A DNA stretch of 38,410 nucleotides from Bacteroidales bacterium (GCA_029224905.1 JAQXVL010000186.1:1-38410), one strand, 5' to 3'; shown: positions 9,579 to 19,322, numbered from the stretch's first letter. Translations and numbers: made by a program. The notes: a model not told the origin generated them from the sequence alone.

Positions 9579-11996
9579 TTAGTGGCGAATGGCAACTCGT
9601 TTTGTTCCGAAGCCGTTAGCCGTGTAGATTTTAGCGACGTAGATTCCTGAAGCCACTTCGCTGACGTTGAGTACGTTGCCGTTGGCGGCAGCCACTTTCT
9701 TGCCGTCGAGCGAAATGAGTTCGATGCCGAGGATTGTCTTGTCGGCGTTGGCGATGAGCAGTTCGGATGCGGGGTTCGGGTGTACTCTAACCGAGGCCGA
9801 TTCGATGTTCTCGATTCCGCCGTCGGCAGCCGTACCAATCTGAATTTTGTCGAGATAGACGGTGCCTTTTTTGCTGAACACTTTGTCGCATTGAGCAATT
9901 TCGAAGCCGTCGAGGGTGTATTCGCCTTCGCCCAAGCCATCGGTGAGAGGCACTGCGATGTCGCGCCAGCCGATGAAGTTGAGTGCGCAGATGTCAACCA
10001 ATCGAGTGTCGGCGCCGTTTACGAAGCGTGCACGGAGGGCGTTTGCGCTCATGTCGCCGTAGACTTTCAGGTTGATTGATTTTGCGGTCGAATAGGTTGT
10101 AGCCGGAGCGGTTTTGAAGCGGAATGCAGCGTTGCCGTCGGATGCGCCCGAGAAGGTGTAGTCGAGTTTGTAGGACGACGTGCCTTCGAGTTTTGTCGAC
10201 GTGTTGCGAGCAACGGCTGTCGACGTTGCGTTGCGTGTTGCATCGGCGTCTTTCTCGAGCAGCGACGTTGCGTCGAGCGATTCAACGAGCGTAAACGGAG
10301 CGCCTTCGGTCGAAGCGTCGACTGCCGTAAATTTGTAGCTATAGCCTTTGGCAATAGGAATGTTGTTGTAGTCGCGCACGTTGTCGGCAACGTTCACTTT
10401 GTAGGTCTTGCCCGGCTCGAGGTTGCTTGACAATTTCATCTGGAAGTAGCCGAATTCGTCGTTCAACGTACTTGTTTTCTTTGTACGAGCGCTGTAAGAC
10501 AGAGGATTGCCGGCTTCGTCGGTGATTGTGATTTCTTCTTGGATAAACGACGTATTGGGATGGCTGTCGAAGCGGAATTCAAGGTAGGGCGATGCGTAGT
10601 GGACGCGCGCGTCGTTTGACGGGTATCCTTCGAGGATTATGAATTCGTTGTCGTCGGCAGTGGTGAACGAGAACGAGAAGTCGTCAGTCATTGACATACC
10701 TTCGGGGTGCATAGCCGATTTGTCGATTTTGACGGTGTAGACGGTGTTGATGTCGTACACTCTTTTAGGCGTAAACACGAGAACGTATTGCGAGTCTTCC
10801 CACGAAATTGTACCTTCGACAGCCGGAGTGATAGAGAATGCCTTTTCGGTCGAAGCAACGTCCATGTCCCAGTTGAACTTTATGCGAATCGGGGTGACGC
10901 AAGAAACGGGTTCGTCGCCTTCGGCATAAACCGGAGAGTATTCTTCGACTTGCGGAGCGGTGTTGCGAATGCGTGTCACCTCGGGATTGATGTAAGTCAC
11001 AGTGTTGGCTGCAACGGTTACGTCGGTTTGGTAAGCGCGGTAGTCGCTATGGCTTACGCGCAGGGTGTAGTTGCCCGGAGTGACAGATTTGAAGATAAAC
11101 ACGCCGTTGAAGTATTCGTCGGTAGTTTTCGATTCGACCACGTTGCCGGAAGCATCGAGCAGTTCTACGGTAGCGCCGCAGACGGGTTTTGCCTGGTCTT
11201 TGCCGTAGAAGATGTTGTTGTAGATTGCTTCGGTGCGAATGAGGCGGTTGTCGAGCACTCTACCGGCAACAGTACCTGTAGCGAACGATTCCGACGTGTT
11301 GAAGTATTGCATAACCGACTTGACGAAGTGGTATGCTTCGAGCCAGCAGTAGTCGTCGTTGAGCAGACGGTAGGTTTCGGGGATGTAGTCGTGGTAAGAA
11401 CCTTCGGAGAGCATGCCGGGAACTGCCAGAGTGCGAAGCACGCCGAGACCGACGCCGACGCCCCAATTGTAGAAGTCATAGTCGCCGGCGAGCCAGATGT
11501 TTTCGCTCGACCAAGAGGTTACGCGGTTTTCGAGGAGTTGTTTGTTGAGGATTTCCGACATAACTTTTGCTTCCGGCCAAACCGGGTCGTTGTTGAATCC
11601 GCGGTAGAGCATCAGTGGCTGATTGACGCGGTTTGCCGAGCCGGTCGCGTTACTGTGAATCGAGAAGAAGAAGTCGGGGGCATAGCCGTTGGCTTCGGTG
11701 TCGATTTCGGTAAGGCCGCGGTCGTCTTCGGTAGTGTTTGTCACGCGCGACATTTTAGTGCCTGCGCCGAAACTTTCGAGCATATCACGCATTTGCAAGC
11801 CTTTAGAGAGGTTGCTGTTCGACTCCCAGAAGCCTTCGGGGTCGCCACTTGAGAAGGGAGGAACGGCAACGTTACGGTCGTCGCTGTCGTGGCCGCCATG
11901 ACCCGGGTTGATGTAGATTTTGAGGTCTTTGAGGTCGGTTGCCGAGGCTGCCAAGGTTGCAGCTACTGCTAATATTGTCATTGCTAACTTTTTCAT
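9579..11996 (-). CDS. Secreted N-acetylmuramoyl-L-alanine amidase (Amidase_3) with CarboxypepD-reg-like and Big_5-like domains and a T9SS type A C-terminal domain
   Basis: 805 aa; IYINPGHGGHDSDD, FWESNSNL, FFFSIHSNATG, MLSEGSYHDYIPE; C-term VHPNPASELLIANADKTILGIELISLDGKKVAAA...GIYVAKIYTANGFGTKRVAIRH. Confidence 0.9.
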   Translation of the reverse strand: MKKLAMTILAVAATLAASATDLKDLKIYINPGHGGHDSDDRNVAVPPFSSGDPEGFWESNSNLSKGLQMRDMLESFGAGTKMSRVTNTTEDDRGLTEIDTEANGYAPDFFFSIHSNATGSANRVNQPLMLYRGFNNDPVWPEAKVMSEILNKQLLENRVTSWSSENIWLAGDYDFYNWGVGVGLGVLRTLAVPGMLSEGSYHDYIPETYRLLNDDYCWLEAYHFVKSVMQYFNTSESFATGTVAGRVLDNRLIRTEAIYNNIFYGKDQAKPVCGATVELLDASGNVVESKTTDEYFNGVFIFKSVTPGNYTLRVSHSDYRAYQTDVTVAANTVTYINPEVTRIRNTAPQVEEYSPVYAEGDEPVSCVTPIRIKFNWDMDVASTEKAFSITPAVEGTISWEDSQYVLVFTPKRVYDINTVYTVKIDKSAMHPEGMSMTDDFSFSFTTADDNEFIILEGYPSNDARVHYASPYLEFRFDSHPNTSFIQEEITITDEAGNPLSYSARTKKTSTLNDEFGYFQMKLSSNLEPGKTYKVNVADNVRDYNNIPIAKGYSYKFTAVDASTEGAPFTLVESLDATSLLEKDADATRNATSTAVARNTSTKLEGTSSYKLDYTFSGASDGNAAFRFKTAPATTYSTAKSINLKVYGDMSANALRARFVNGADTRLVDICALNFIGWRDIAVPLTDGLGEGEYTLDGFEIAQCDKVFSKKGTVYLDKIQIGTAADGGIENIESASVRVHPNPASELLIANADKTILGIELISLDGKKVAAANGNVLNVSEVASGIYVAKIYTANGFGTKRVAIRH

Positions 11997-12006
11997 AGAG
12001 CCACGA

Positions 12007-12900
12007 TTATTTGATGTTTAACTGCATAAGGAAAAGTCTGCCGTCGATGGTGTTGTAGACCAGACGCGAGCCGTCGGCAGAAGCGCTGGGAGCGAACGAC
12101 ATCGATTCGGGAGCCGTGAGTCGTTGGCTGTAGTTGCCGTCGAGGCTGACGATTTCGAGGCATGCCGATTCGTATTGGTGACCGTCGGAGGTTTCGCGGC
12201 ACACAACGATGTGATTGTTGCCGCACCACGACGGCGACGAGCAACGTCCGTAGCTGCCGAGGATGTTGCCTTGGAGGTCGCAAACGAATGCGCCCACGCC
12301 GCCTGCGTAGAAGAGAATCTTCGAGCCGTCGGGCGAAAGACTTGTCCAGAGGTAAGAATATTTGGTGTCGACGGGGCGGAGAGTGCGTTCGCCTGTCGGC
12401 GTAGCAACCACGATTTGGCTACCGTCGGTGTAGGCTGTTGTGCCGGCAGCTTTACCGCGGAGTTGACGTCCGTTGTCGCTGACGGTGATTAAGCCGGCGC
12501 TTGTGGCAACGGGGCTGCGCATGCCGCGTTCGGGATCGGTTATGTCGGTCGATTTTGCCGAAGCAAGGTCGAAGCATTTCACGCTGCGATAGGTCAGCAT
12601 GTCTTTTGTGGTTTGCGACAAGTAGTAGACTTTGTCGGCACTCGGCGAGAATGCCGGTTTAAAGCCTGCCATAGCATCGTCGGCAATGCGAGTGGTTACG
12701 TCGTTGGTGATGTCGTAGAGTTTCAGTCCGCTATAGCGTTCTCCTGTGAAGAGCACTTTTGTGCCGTCGCTACTGATTACGGGCGAGTAGCATTGGCTTT
12801 CGACACCGCGGAGCAATTGCTCGTGGCTAACCACGGTCACCTCTTGTGCTGAGGCGAGTGTGGCAATTGCGAGTGCCAAAGTTGTTAGTTTTAGTTTCAT
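12007..12900 (-). CDS. Exported TolB-like / WD40-like beta-propeller protein
   Basis: 297 aa; signal peptide; repeats YSPVISSDGTKVLFTGERYSGLKLYDI, FKPAFSPSADKVYYLS, LSPDGSKILFYAG, FAPSASADGSRLVYN. Confidence 0.78.
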   Translation of the reverse strand: MKLKLTTLALAIATLASAQEVTVVSHEQLLRGVESQCYSPVISSDGTKVLFTGERYSGLKLYDITNDVTTRIADDAMAGFKPAFSPSADKVYYLSQTTKDMLTYRSVKCFDLASAKSTDITDPERGMRSPVATSAGLITVSDNGRQLRGKAAGTTAYTDGSQIVVATPTGERTLRPVDTKYSYLWTSLSPDGSKILFYAGGVGAFVCDLQGNILGSYGRCSSPSWCGNNHIVVCRETSDGHQYESACLEIVSLDGNYSQRLTAPESMSFAPSASADGSRLVYNTIDGRLFLMQLNIK

Positions 12901-12928
12901 AATAGGTTTGATTATAAAATTTTATTTG

Positions 12929-15481
12929 TTATTTCACGATGATTCTGCACGATTGAGCCTTGCCTTCCGAAACGATGCGAACGAAGTAGATGCCCGGAGC
13001 GAGGCTGCTGAGGTTGAGCGTGTGGCTGCCGCCGACGAATTCGGCGTTGCTGCTCAGCACGTTAGCGCCGGTGCTGCTGTAGACTGTCACAGTTGCGCGT
13101 TCGATGCCCGGAGCGGTAAGGGTTACGATTCCGTCGGTCGGGTTGGGGTATGCTTTGAGAGCCGACGAGTTGATGCGTGTGGCGCTGACGGCTGCGTCTT
13201 TGTTGTAGATGCCGGCAAAATCGCGCACTTTGATTTCAAACTCTTCGTTTTTGGTCGATGCACCCATAGCAAAGCGCAGGTAGTTCAATTGTAGCGGATA
13301 TACGCCGATGTCGTCGGGGTTCGACCATTCGTCGATGGGCACGTCGATCGTCGTGTCGGTGTCGGCGGGCAGTTGTGTCATTCCTTCGGGAAGGTCGACT
13401 GTGAATGCGGGAACGCTGAAGCCCAGCGCGTTAGTGCCCATGAAGGAAATGCCTTTGATGATTGCTTTTCCGGGGTTGACGGTGATTCTCAGTGCGTATG
13501 GCAAGCTGTAGGCGTAAGCGTCGTTTATCACTTGTATATATGCGCCGCGGCTTGTGCCGTTGCCGGTGTAGTTAATCTTGAATCCGTTGCCGTCTTTTGT
13601 TACGGTAGCTCCTGTTCCACCGATTTGCTGCACTGTGGCTTGCTCGAGGTCGGTGAAGATTGGCATTGTGGTCGATTCGGGAATTTCGACGGTCACGGTT
13701 GCTGACGTTGTAAATTCGCTGATGGTGCCGGTGATGGTAGTCGTTCCGTTAGCCACGCCGCGAAGGACGCCGTTGGTGATTGTTGCCACGCTTTCGTCGG
13801 CAACGGTCCATTGAAGTCGCTTCGGGTCGCACGGGTATGTGCCTAAGAGTGTTGAAGCGTTGACTTCGATTGTGTATTCGCGGTTGTCGATGAGTATGTT
13901 TTTGAGGCGCATTTCGACTTGTGCGCTGACGATGTTGGCGTCTTTTGTCACGCTGACGTCGCCGAGTTTAGCCGTGAGCGTTGTTGCGCCGATGTTGCCC
14001 GATACGTTAAAGGTGTCGCCTACGGTTTCGCCAAACGCCGGGTCGCATTCGAGCGTGAAGCCTTGAACGTCGCTGTCGATGAGTTCGCCGTAGCAGTTAT
14101 AGCCCAAAATTGTCGGACGATATGACGTGTAGACGGGCAGGTTAAGTTCGGGGTCGAGGAATTCGATGCGGGTGATGACTTTCGACTGTTCATCGTCGGG
14201 AGCTACCGAAAAGACCATCCAACCGTTGGCAACAGCGCGTGGAGAGCTTTCGGTGGTCTTGTTGACAACCTTACCTTCGACCATTAGTTGTGCCGAGCCG
14301 CCGGCATCGACGTTGCACACTGTCCATGCGCCGAGTTGCTTCATGATTTGGCACATTACACTTGTGTTGCAACCGGCAGAGGTTCCGTAGACGGGGTCGA
14401 GCGATTTGTCGATGACAAACATGTAGAGCGTCTTGCCGTCTTGACTCATACCGTATGCCGAGCGCGAGTATATCTGTGAGTTGTAGTTTTCGTCTTCGTT
14501 GCGACCGGTTAGTTCACCGTCAATCATTACCATAGCATTTCCACCGATAGCTTGCAGAAGAGGAATGTCGTTGCCAGTGGCTACCGACTGCCATGTGTAG
14601 TTGAGCGTGATTTTGTCGCCCGGTTTGAGCTGCTCGAGTGCTGTTTTGTAGCCGCCTGAGCCTACCAAGCAAGCGTCGTAGTCGCCGAGAGTGCCGGCTG
14701 CGCAGTCGGTGCGCACTTGCTTAACGGTGCCGACAATGTCGGTTGTCGTAGCCCATTGTTGACCTTCGTCGAGGTTTATATATACTTCGCACGACTTGTT
14801 GTCGACTGTCTTCCAGTTGCCGTTGTTTTCCTCGATGGTTTGAAATTTCTTGGTGTTGCCGTAGTATGAGTTGTAGAGCACCATTTCGCCTGTGCTGCGG
14901 CAGAACTTGTTGGCGAGGTAGAATTCGTGCTCGGCGTCGCCCCAAGCCTGCGATTTAGCGTAGCCGCGCCATTTCATTGATTCGATGTGGAGCGTTTTGT
15001 CGGCGTCGATGCCAACCACTCCGGTTCGCGCCGGGCCGCCGTTCCATTGGTCGGCGTGGCAGTTGGTTTCGGTGACGATTTTGCCGTTTTTCAAGCAGCA
15101 GTTATACGTCGTACCTAAAGCGAATTGCGAGTATATCCATTGCCCGGAAACGACCCAGAAGTTGCCGTTTTGAGCGCCCAGAGGCTTTTTGCCTTCTTTT
15201 TGCATACGCGTATAAGCAGAGGCTAGCAACTCGGTGCTGCCGGTTTTTTCGGAGCCTTGTTGTGTCTCGATGCTGTTGTAGGGATTAGTCAGGTCGACAA
15301 CCATATAGTTGACGTTGAGCGGAAAGTCGGGGACGCGCAGGCGAGTGTATTCCACGCCGGGACCTATCGACCGTTTTGTTAGTACGTTGTACTCGTAATC
15401 GGTGCCGTCGATTACAAATGATTCGGCAGATGCCGCGATGCTTACCGCAGCAAGCGCCATAGTGAGTAATGTCTTCTTCAT
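12929..15481 (-). CDS. Secreted phosphodiester glycosidase (NAGPA/DUF2233) with BIg2-like domain and T9SS type A C-terminal domain
   Basis: Start chosen at MKKTLLTMALAAVSIAASAES (15481); GAQNGNFWVVSGQ, VCNVDAGGSAQLMVEGKVVNKTTESSPRAVANGWMVFSV; C-term AYPNPTDGIVTLTAPGIERATVTVYSSTGANVL...GIYFVRIVSEGKAQSCRIIVK. Confidence 0.87.
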   Translation of the reverse strand: MKKTLLTMALAAVSIAASAESFVIDGTDYEYNVLTKRSIGPGVEYTRLRVPDFPLNVNYMVVDLTNPYNSIETQQGSEKTGSTELLASAYTRMQKEGKKPLGAQNGNFWVVSGQWIYSQFALGTTYNCCLKNGKIVTETNCHADQWNGGPARTGVVGIDADKTLHIESMKWRGYAKSQAWGDAEHEFYLANKFCRSTGEMVLYNSYYGNTKKFQTIEENNGNWKTVDNKSCEVYINLDEGQQWATTTDIVGTVKQVRTDCAAGTLGDYDACLVGSGGYKTALEQLKPGDKITLNYTWQSVATGNDIPLLQAIGGNAMVMIDGELTGRNEDENYNSQIYSRSAYGMSQDGKTLYMFVIDKSLDPVYGTSAGCNTSVMCQIMKQLGAWTVCNVDAGGSAQLMVEGKVVNKTTESSPRAVANGWMVFSVAPDDEQSKVITRIEFLDPELNLPVYTSYRPTILGYNCYGELIDSDVQGFTLECDPAFGETVGDTFNVSGNIGATTLTAKLGDVSVTKDANIVSAQVEMRLKNILIDNREYTIEVNASTLLGTYPCDPKRLQWTVADESVATITNGVLRGVANGTTTITGTISEFTTSATVTVEIPESTTMPIFTDLEQATVQQIGGTGATVTKDGNGFKINYTGNGTSRGAYIQVINDAYAYSLPYALRITVNPGKAIIKGISFMGTNALGFSVPAFTVDLPEGMTQLPADTDTTIDVPIDEWSNPDDIGVYPLQLNYLRFAMGASTKNEEFEIKVRDFAGIYNKDAAVSATRINSSALKAYPNPTDGIVTLTAPGIERATVTVYSSTGANVLSSNAEFVGGSHTLNLSSLAPGIYFVRIVSEGKAQSCRIIVK

Positions 15482-15513
15482 AATTATTAAATTGGCTCTT
15501 AGGTTTGTTTTGA

Positions 15514-15521
15514 CAAATTTA
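15514..15521 (-). promoter_or_regulatory. -7 element TAAATTTG for the phosphodiester glycosidase gene
   Basis: CAAATTTA on plus, 33 nt upstream of the start codon. Confidence 0.5.
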
Positions 15522-15603
15522 CGAATATTTTTGTATCCCGAGCAGTAAAAACGAATAATTTTATGTATTTGTTTTGTAACAAATGTTAAGGCCTGTCTGC
15601 AAC

Positions 15604-15643
15604 AAAAAAGGCTACAAGCCTCGCGGGGAGGAGTGCAGCCTTT
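15604..15643 (-). terminator. Terminator downstream of secG
   Basis: AAAGGCTaCA...TGcAGCCTTT stem with A run on plus (U run on the minus transcript). Confidence 0.75.
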
Positions 15644-15671
15644 ATGAGTTGTCGGTAAGTCTTTGCAATTC

Positions 15672-16016
15672 TTACTTCGCAGCGGGAGCTTGAGGAGCAG
15701 GAGTTTGCGCTGCCGGAGCGGCGGGAGCCTCAGTTTGGTAAGGCGCTGCTTGTTGTTCTTTCGCTGTTGCTTGTACGTGTGTACCCGACACAATCGACGG
15801 AGCAACGAACGACGAAAGGATGCTCAACACAACGATAACAACGGCAAGTGTCCATGTGGCTTTCTCAACGAAGCTTGTGGTCTTGCGTACGCCGCCGATT
15901 TGGTTATAACTTGCAAAGTTGGACGCCAAGCCTCCACCTTTAGACTTCTGAATCAGTACGATGCCAATCATCAATACTGATGCTATGACAATCAAGATAA
16001 CTAATGCTGTGAACAT
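15672..16016 (-). CDS. secG: Preprotein translocase subunit SecG
   Basis: 114 aa; two TM segments, IGIVLIQKSKGGGLASNFASYNQIGGVRKT; Ala/Pro/Gln tail. Confidence 0.92.
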   Translation of the reverse strand: MFTALVILIVIASVLMIGIVLIQKSKGGGLASNFASYNQIGGVRKTTSFVEKATWTLAVVIVVLSILSSFVAPSIVSGTHVQATAKEQQAAPYQTEAPAAPAAQTPAPQAPAAK

Positions 16017-16017
16017 A

Positions 16018-16803
16018 TTAATTGTTTTTTTGTTTATATTTCTCTAAAACGATAAGTTTTCGAAGAAAACGTATTTGGTCTGCAAAGTAAATACTTTTTT
16101 CCGGAAAATTCAAACTTAAAGACAGAATAATTTCCAAAGCTTTGTCATAACGATGCTTTTTGATGTATATTTTAGCGAGGCTTTCGGAGAGCAGCGACGA
16201 GTCGGCATCGGCTTGCGGAGCCTTTGGCACCGGGGTTTCGTCGGTGTCGGCGGCTTCCGGTTCGGGACTGTCGTTTTCTGTGGGGAAACGTCCGGCTTGC
16301 TGTTTGCTCTTTGCGATGAATCGGTTGATGAGCAAGTCTTGCTCGCTGAGGTCGTCGCCTTCGAGTTCGTCGTCGTCGGGTGTGCTTTGCTCTTCTTCTT
16401 TTGCGAGAATCTGAGCGTAGTCGGGCACGGGGTTGAAGATTAGTTGCTCGAGTGCGTGAGTTTCGGCATCATCGTCGTTGCCAAACGTGTCGAGGAAGTG
16501 CGAAATGGTGTCGATGGTCGACTGGTTTTCTTTCGTTTCTTCGGGGTAAAAGTTGCAGAGCCGAGCCGCATCGGGTCCGAGCAAGTCGTAGAGTGCTTGT
16601 CGGTCGGCAATCGATACGGCAGCCATTGTGGTGAGCCGACGGCGCTCGTCGTCGGAGTCGGCGGCGTTGATGAGTTCCAGGATTGCGGGCACGAAGTAGG
16701 GGTAGTCGGCAACGATTTTTGCTGTTGCCTCTACGTCGAGCGGACAGCTGCCTGCGGTTGCCGCTTCGAAATTGCTTGCGCGTTGACTAATCGGTTGACT
16801 CAT
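16018..16803 (-). CDS. Hypothetical protein, C-terminal TPR-like segment
   Basis: 261 aa; LLSESLAKIYIKKHRYDKALEIILSLSLNFPEKSIYFADQIRFLRKL. Confidence 0.75.
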   Translation of the reverse strand: MSQPISQRASNFEAATAGSCPLDVEATAKIVADYPYFVPAILELINAADSDDERRRLTTMAAVSIADRQALYDLLGPDAARLCNFYPEETKENQSTIDTISHFLDTFGNDDDAETHALEQLIFNPVPDYAQILAKEEEQSTPDDDELEGDDLSEQDLLINRFIAKSKQQAGRFPTENDSPEPEAADTDETPVPKAPQADADSSLLSESLAKIYIKKHRYDKALEIILSLSLNFPEKSIYFADQIRFLRKLIVLEKYKQKNN

Positions 16804-16809
16804 ATTGTT

Positions 16810-17319
16810 TTACCAGTTTCCGGCGGTAGCGTTGAAGATTAGCATAACGAGTTCTTCGGTAATCTCCTGGCAGAGTTGGTCTTGCACGGAGGTGAGCATA
16901 ACCGACGAGTCGAAGTCGCGGAATGCTGAGAACGACTGGTCGACGGAGTTTGCCGGCACTTTGTTGTCGGTATATTTCACGCGGACAGTGATTGTCAGGC
17001 GAGTTTTGGTAGCGTATGCGTCTTCGCCGACGGCTTGCGGGGTGAGTGTGTAGCCGGTGATTTCGCCTTCGACGGAGAGGTCGGTGTTGGAGCTGTCGAT
17101 GATTTTCAAGCGAGTTTGCTTGGTGTAGGTGTCGTGCAAGGCGTTTTCGAACATGGGCTGCAGCGGTGCGTAGACCATGGCGGCGCGGATGGGGAATTGC
17201 CCGATGTTGAGCGTCTTGTAGACGTTATAGTCGATGGCGGCACCGTTGAGCGTTATCTTGGGAATGCATGCGGTGGTTGCCAGGGCTAAAAATATGTATG
17301 TAAGAAGTCGTTTTATCAT
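16810..17319 (-). CDS. lptE: LPS-assembly lipoprotein LptE-like
   Basis: 169 aa; lipobox-like ALATTAC; LNGAAIDYNVYKTLNIGQFPIRAAMVYAPLQPMFENAL; 4-nt overlap with the upstream regulator gene. Confidence 0.8.
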   Translation of the reverse strand: MIKRLLTYIFLALATTACIPKITLNGAAIDYNVYKTLNIGQFPIRAAMVYAPLQPMFENALHDTYTKQTRLKIIDSSNTDLSVEGEITGYTLTPQAVGEDAYATKTRLTITVRVKYTDNKVPANSVDQSFSAFRDFDSSVMLTSVQDQLCQEITEELVMLIFNATAGNW

Positions 17320-18551
17320 AATTCGGCGTTTTCTAATCCGTATTCTTTGATTTTGCGGTAGAGCGTACGCTCCGAAATTTTGAGTTCACCGGCGGTTTTG
17401 CGGCGGTTGTTGCCGTTGTGCTCGAGGGCTTTGCGAATCAGTTCGCGTTCGCTGTCTTCGAGCGAAAGGGTCGTGTCGGTGACGTCTTCGACGATGTGCG
17501 GCATGTAGTCGCCGTGGCTCATCATCGTCGGCAGTTTTGCGTCGGCATCGGAAGCCGGCGTGTGATGGTTGATGAGCACGGGTAGGTTGCTGCCCGCTTC
17601 GGTGTTGTTGCCGTGCATTAGGGTGTAGACTTTCGCTTTGAGGTCTTCGAGTTCGCGGTTGATTTGCAAAATCATCTTGAGCAGCATTTCGCGCTCTTGC
17701 TCGTATGTCGAACTTGAAGGCGTAGCGGATTGGGTTGCAACAGCGCTTGTAAATCCATCGAAATCAGGTAGGTATTTACGCACTTGCAGTGCGTTGAGGG
17801 TGTTGCCCGACTCGAAGAGGTTGATTTGCTCGACGACGTTTTTGAGTTGTCGTACGTTGCCCGGCCACGGGTAGTTGAGCAGCTCGGCTTTCGCCGAATC
17901 GTCGAGCACTACGCCGTTGGTGCGGTAGCGGTTGGCAAAATCGCCGGCAAACTTTCGGGTGAGCAGCAGGATGTCGTCGCCGCGGTCGCGAAGTGCCGGG
18001 ACGATGATGGGAATCGTCGAAAGACGGTGGAAAAGGTCTTCGCGGAATTTACGTTCGGCAACGGCTTTGCGCAGGTCGACGTTAGTGGCGGCAATGATGC
18101 GGACGTTCGACTTTTGAACGACCGACGAGCCGACTTTGATGTATTCGCCGTTTTCGAGAATGCGCAGCAGTCGCGCCTGCGTCGGCATGGGAAGTTCGGC
18201 AACTTCGTCGAGGAAAATCGTACCGCCGTTGGCTTCTTCGAAGTAGCCCTTGCGAGCGGCTACGGCGCCGGTGAATGCGCCTTTTTCGTGTCCGAAAAGT
18301 TCGGAATCGATAGTGCCTTCGGGGATTGCGCCGCAGTTGACGGCGATATATTTGTTGTGCTTACGCGAGCTATTGTCGTGAATGATTTTCGGAAAGAATT
18401 CCTTGCCGGCGCCGCTTTCACCGTTGATGAGCACCGACAGGTCGACCTTCGCGGCGAGCAGAGCGCGGCGAATGGCGTCGTTGAGCGGCTCGGAATTGCC
18501 AATGATGCCGAACCGTTGTTTGGTTGCTAATATTTCCTTATCGTTATTCAT
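17316..18551 (-). CDS. Sigma-54-interacting AAA+ transcriptional regulator with Fis-type HTH, no N-terminal sensor domain
   Basis: INGESGAGKEFFPKIIH, ELFGHEKGAFTGA, GGTIFLDEVAELP, C-term ERELIRKALEHNGNNRRKTAGELKISERTLYRKIKEYGL; start chosen at MNNDKE (18551) because a -7 box lies at 18561-18568. Confidence 0.92.
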   Translation of the reverse strand: MNNDKEILATKQRFGIIGNSEPLNDAIRRALLAAKVDLSVLINGESGAGKEFFPKIIHDNSSRKHNKYIAVNCGAIPEGTIDSELFGHEKGAFTGAVAARKGYFEEANGGTIFLDEVAELPMPTQARLLRILENGEYIKVGSSVVQKSNVRIIAATNVDLRKAVAERKFREDLFHRLSTIPIIVPALRDRGDDILLLTRKFAGDFANRYRTNGVVLDDSAKAELLNYPWPGNVRQLKNVVEQINLFESGNTLNALQVRKYLPDFDGFTSAVATQSATPSSSTYEQEREMLLKMILQINRELEDLKAKVYTLMHGNNTEAGSNLPVLINHHTPASDADAKLPTMMSHGDYMPHIVEDVTDTTLSLEDSERELIRKALEHNGNNRRKTAGELKISERTLYRKIKEYGLENAEL

Positions 18552-18560
18552 AATGTCTCG

Positions 18561-18568
18561 CAAAATTA
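18561..18568 (-). promoter_or_regulatory. -7 element TAATTTTG for the sigma54-activator/lptE/TPR/secG operon
   Basis: CAAAATTA on plus; matches TAnnTTTG. Confidence 0.45.
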
Positions 18569-18690
18569 CACAAAAACTTCGACAATATAGCCCGTTGACC
18601 GGTAAAAGTTTGTGAAAATGATGTGTATATATTTAATAAGGTGTAAAATGAGATGTTCGAAGAGAAAAAATGAGAAAAATTTATCAACAA

Positions 18691-18722
18691 TTTTGCCAAA
18701 CCGAATAAAAGTTGTACCTTTG
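18691..18722 (+). promoter_or_regulatory. Bacteroidetes housekeeping promoter for the rplM operon
   Basis: TTTTG at 18691-18695, about 19-nt spacer, TAccTTTG at 18715-18722. Confidence 0.8.
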
Positions 18723-18834
18723 CGCACCGATTATATCCAAAAAGCGTTTTGTCATGTGGTCGTTGCCGAAGCTTTTGGCCGGGTGGAAGCAGCGAGCGTG
18801 ACTTATGTGATTAATTATTAAACAATTATTAAAA

Positions 18835-19314
18835 GTGGATACTTTAAGTTACAAAACAATTTCAGCGAATGCTGAGACAGCAAACAAGCAATGGGTTGTT
18901 GTAGACGCAACAGACCAACCCCTTGGCCGCTTGTGCGCAAAGGTAGCAGTAATCTTGCGCGGTAAGAACAAGCCCAACTTTACACCGCACGCAGACTGCG
19001 GCGACAACGTGATTATTATCAATGCCGACAAGGTAAAATTGACCGGCAAGAAGTGGACAGACCGCATCTATTTGTCGTATACCGGCTATCCCGGCGGACA
19101 ACGCGAAACAACTCCCGAAACATTGATGAAGAAATCGTTTAACAAGCACGTAAAACCGGGCATTCACCCGTTGTTCGTGAAGGTTATGAAGGGTATGCTT
19201 CCGAAGAACCGTCTCGGTCGTCGTTTGATTGAGAATATGCACGTTTACAACGGTTCGGAGCATCCGCATGCCGCTCAGAACCCGACAGTTATTGACATCA
19301 ACAAGGTAAAATAA
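18835..19314 (+). CDS. rplM: 50S ribosomal protein L13 (GTG start)
   Basis: 159 aa MDTLSYKTISANAETANKQWVVVDATDQPLGRLCAKVAVILRGKNKPNFTPH... Confidence 0.97.
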   Translation: MDTLSYKTISANAETANKQWVVVDATDQPLGRLCAKVAVILRGKNKPNFTPHADCGDNVIIINADKVKLTGKKWTDRIYLSYTGYPGGQRETTPETLMKKSFNKHVKPGIHPLFVKVMKGMLPKNRLGRRLIENMHVYNGSEHPHAAQNPTVIDINKVK

Positions 19315-19322
19315 ATTGAGGT

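Noticed and set aside
15482-15805. N-terminal extension of the phosphodiester glycosidase ORF
   Set aside because: Signal peptide begins at MKKTLLTMALAAV (15481); upstream DNA contains the -7 box and the secG terminator
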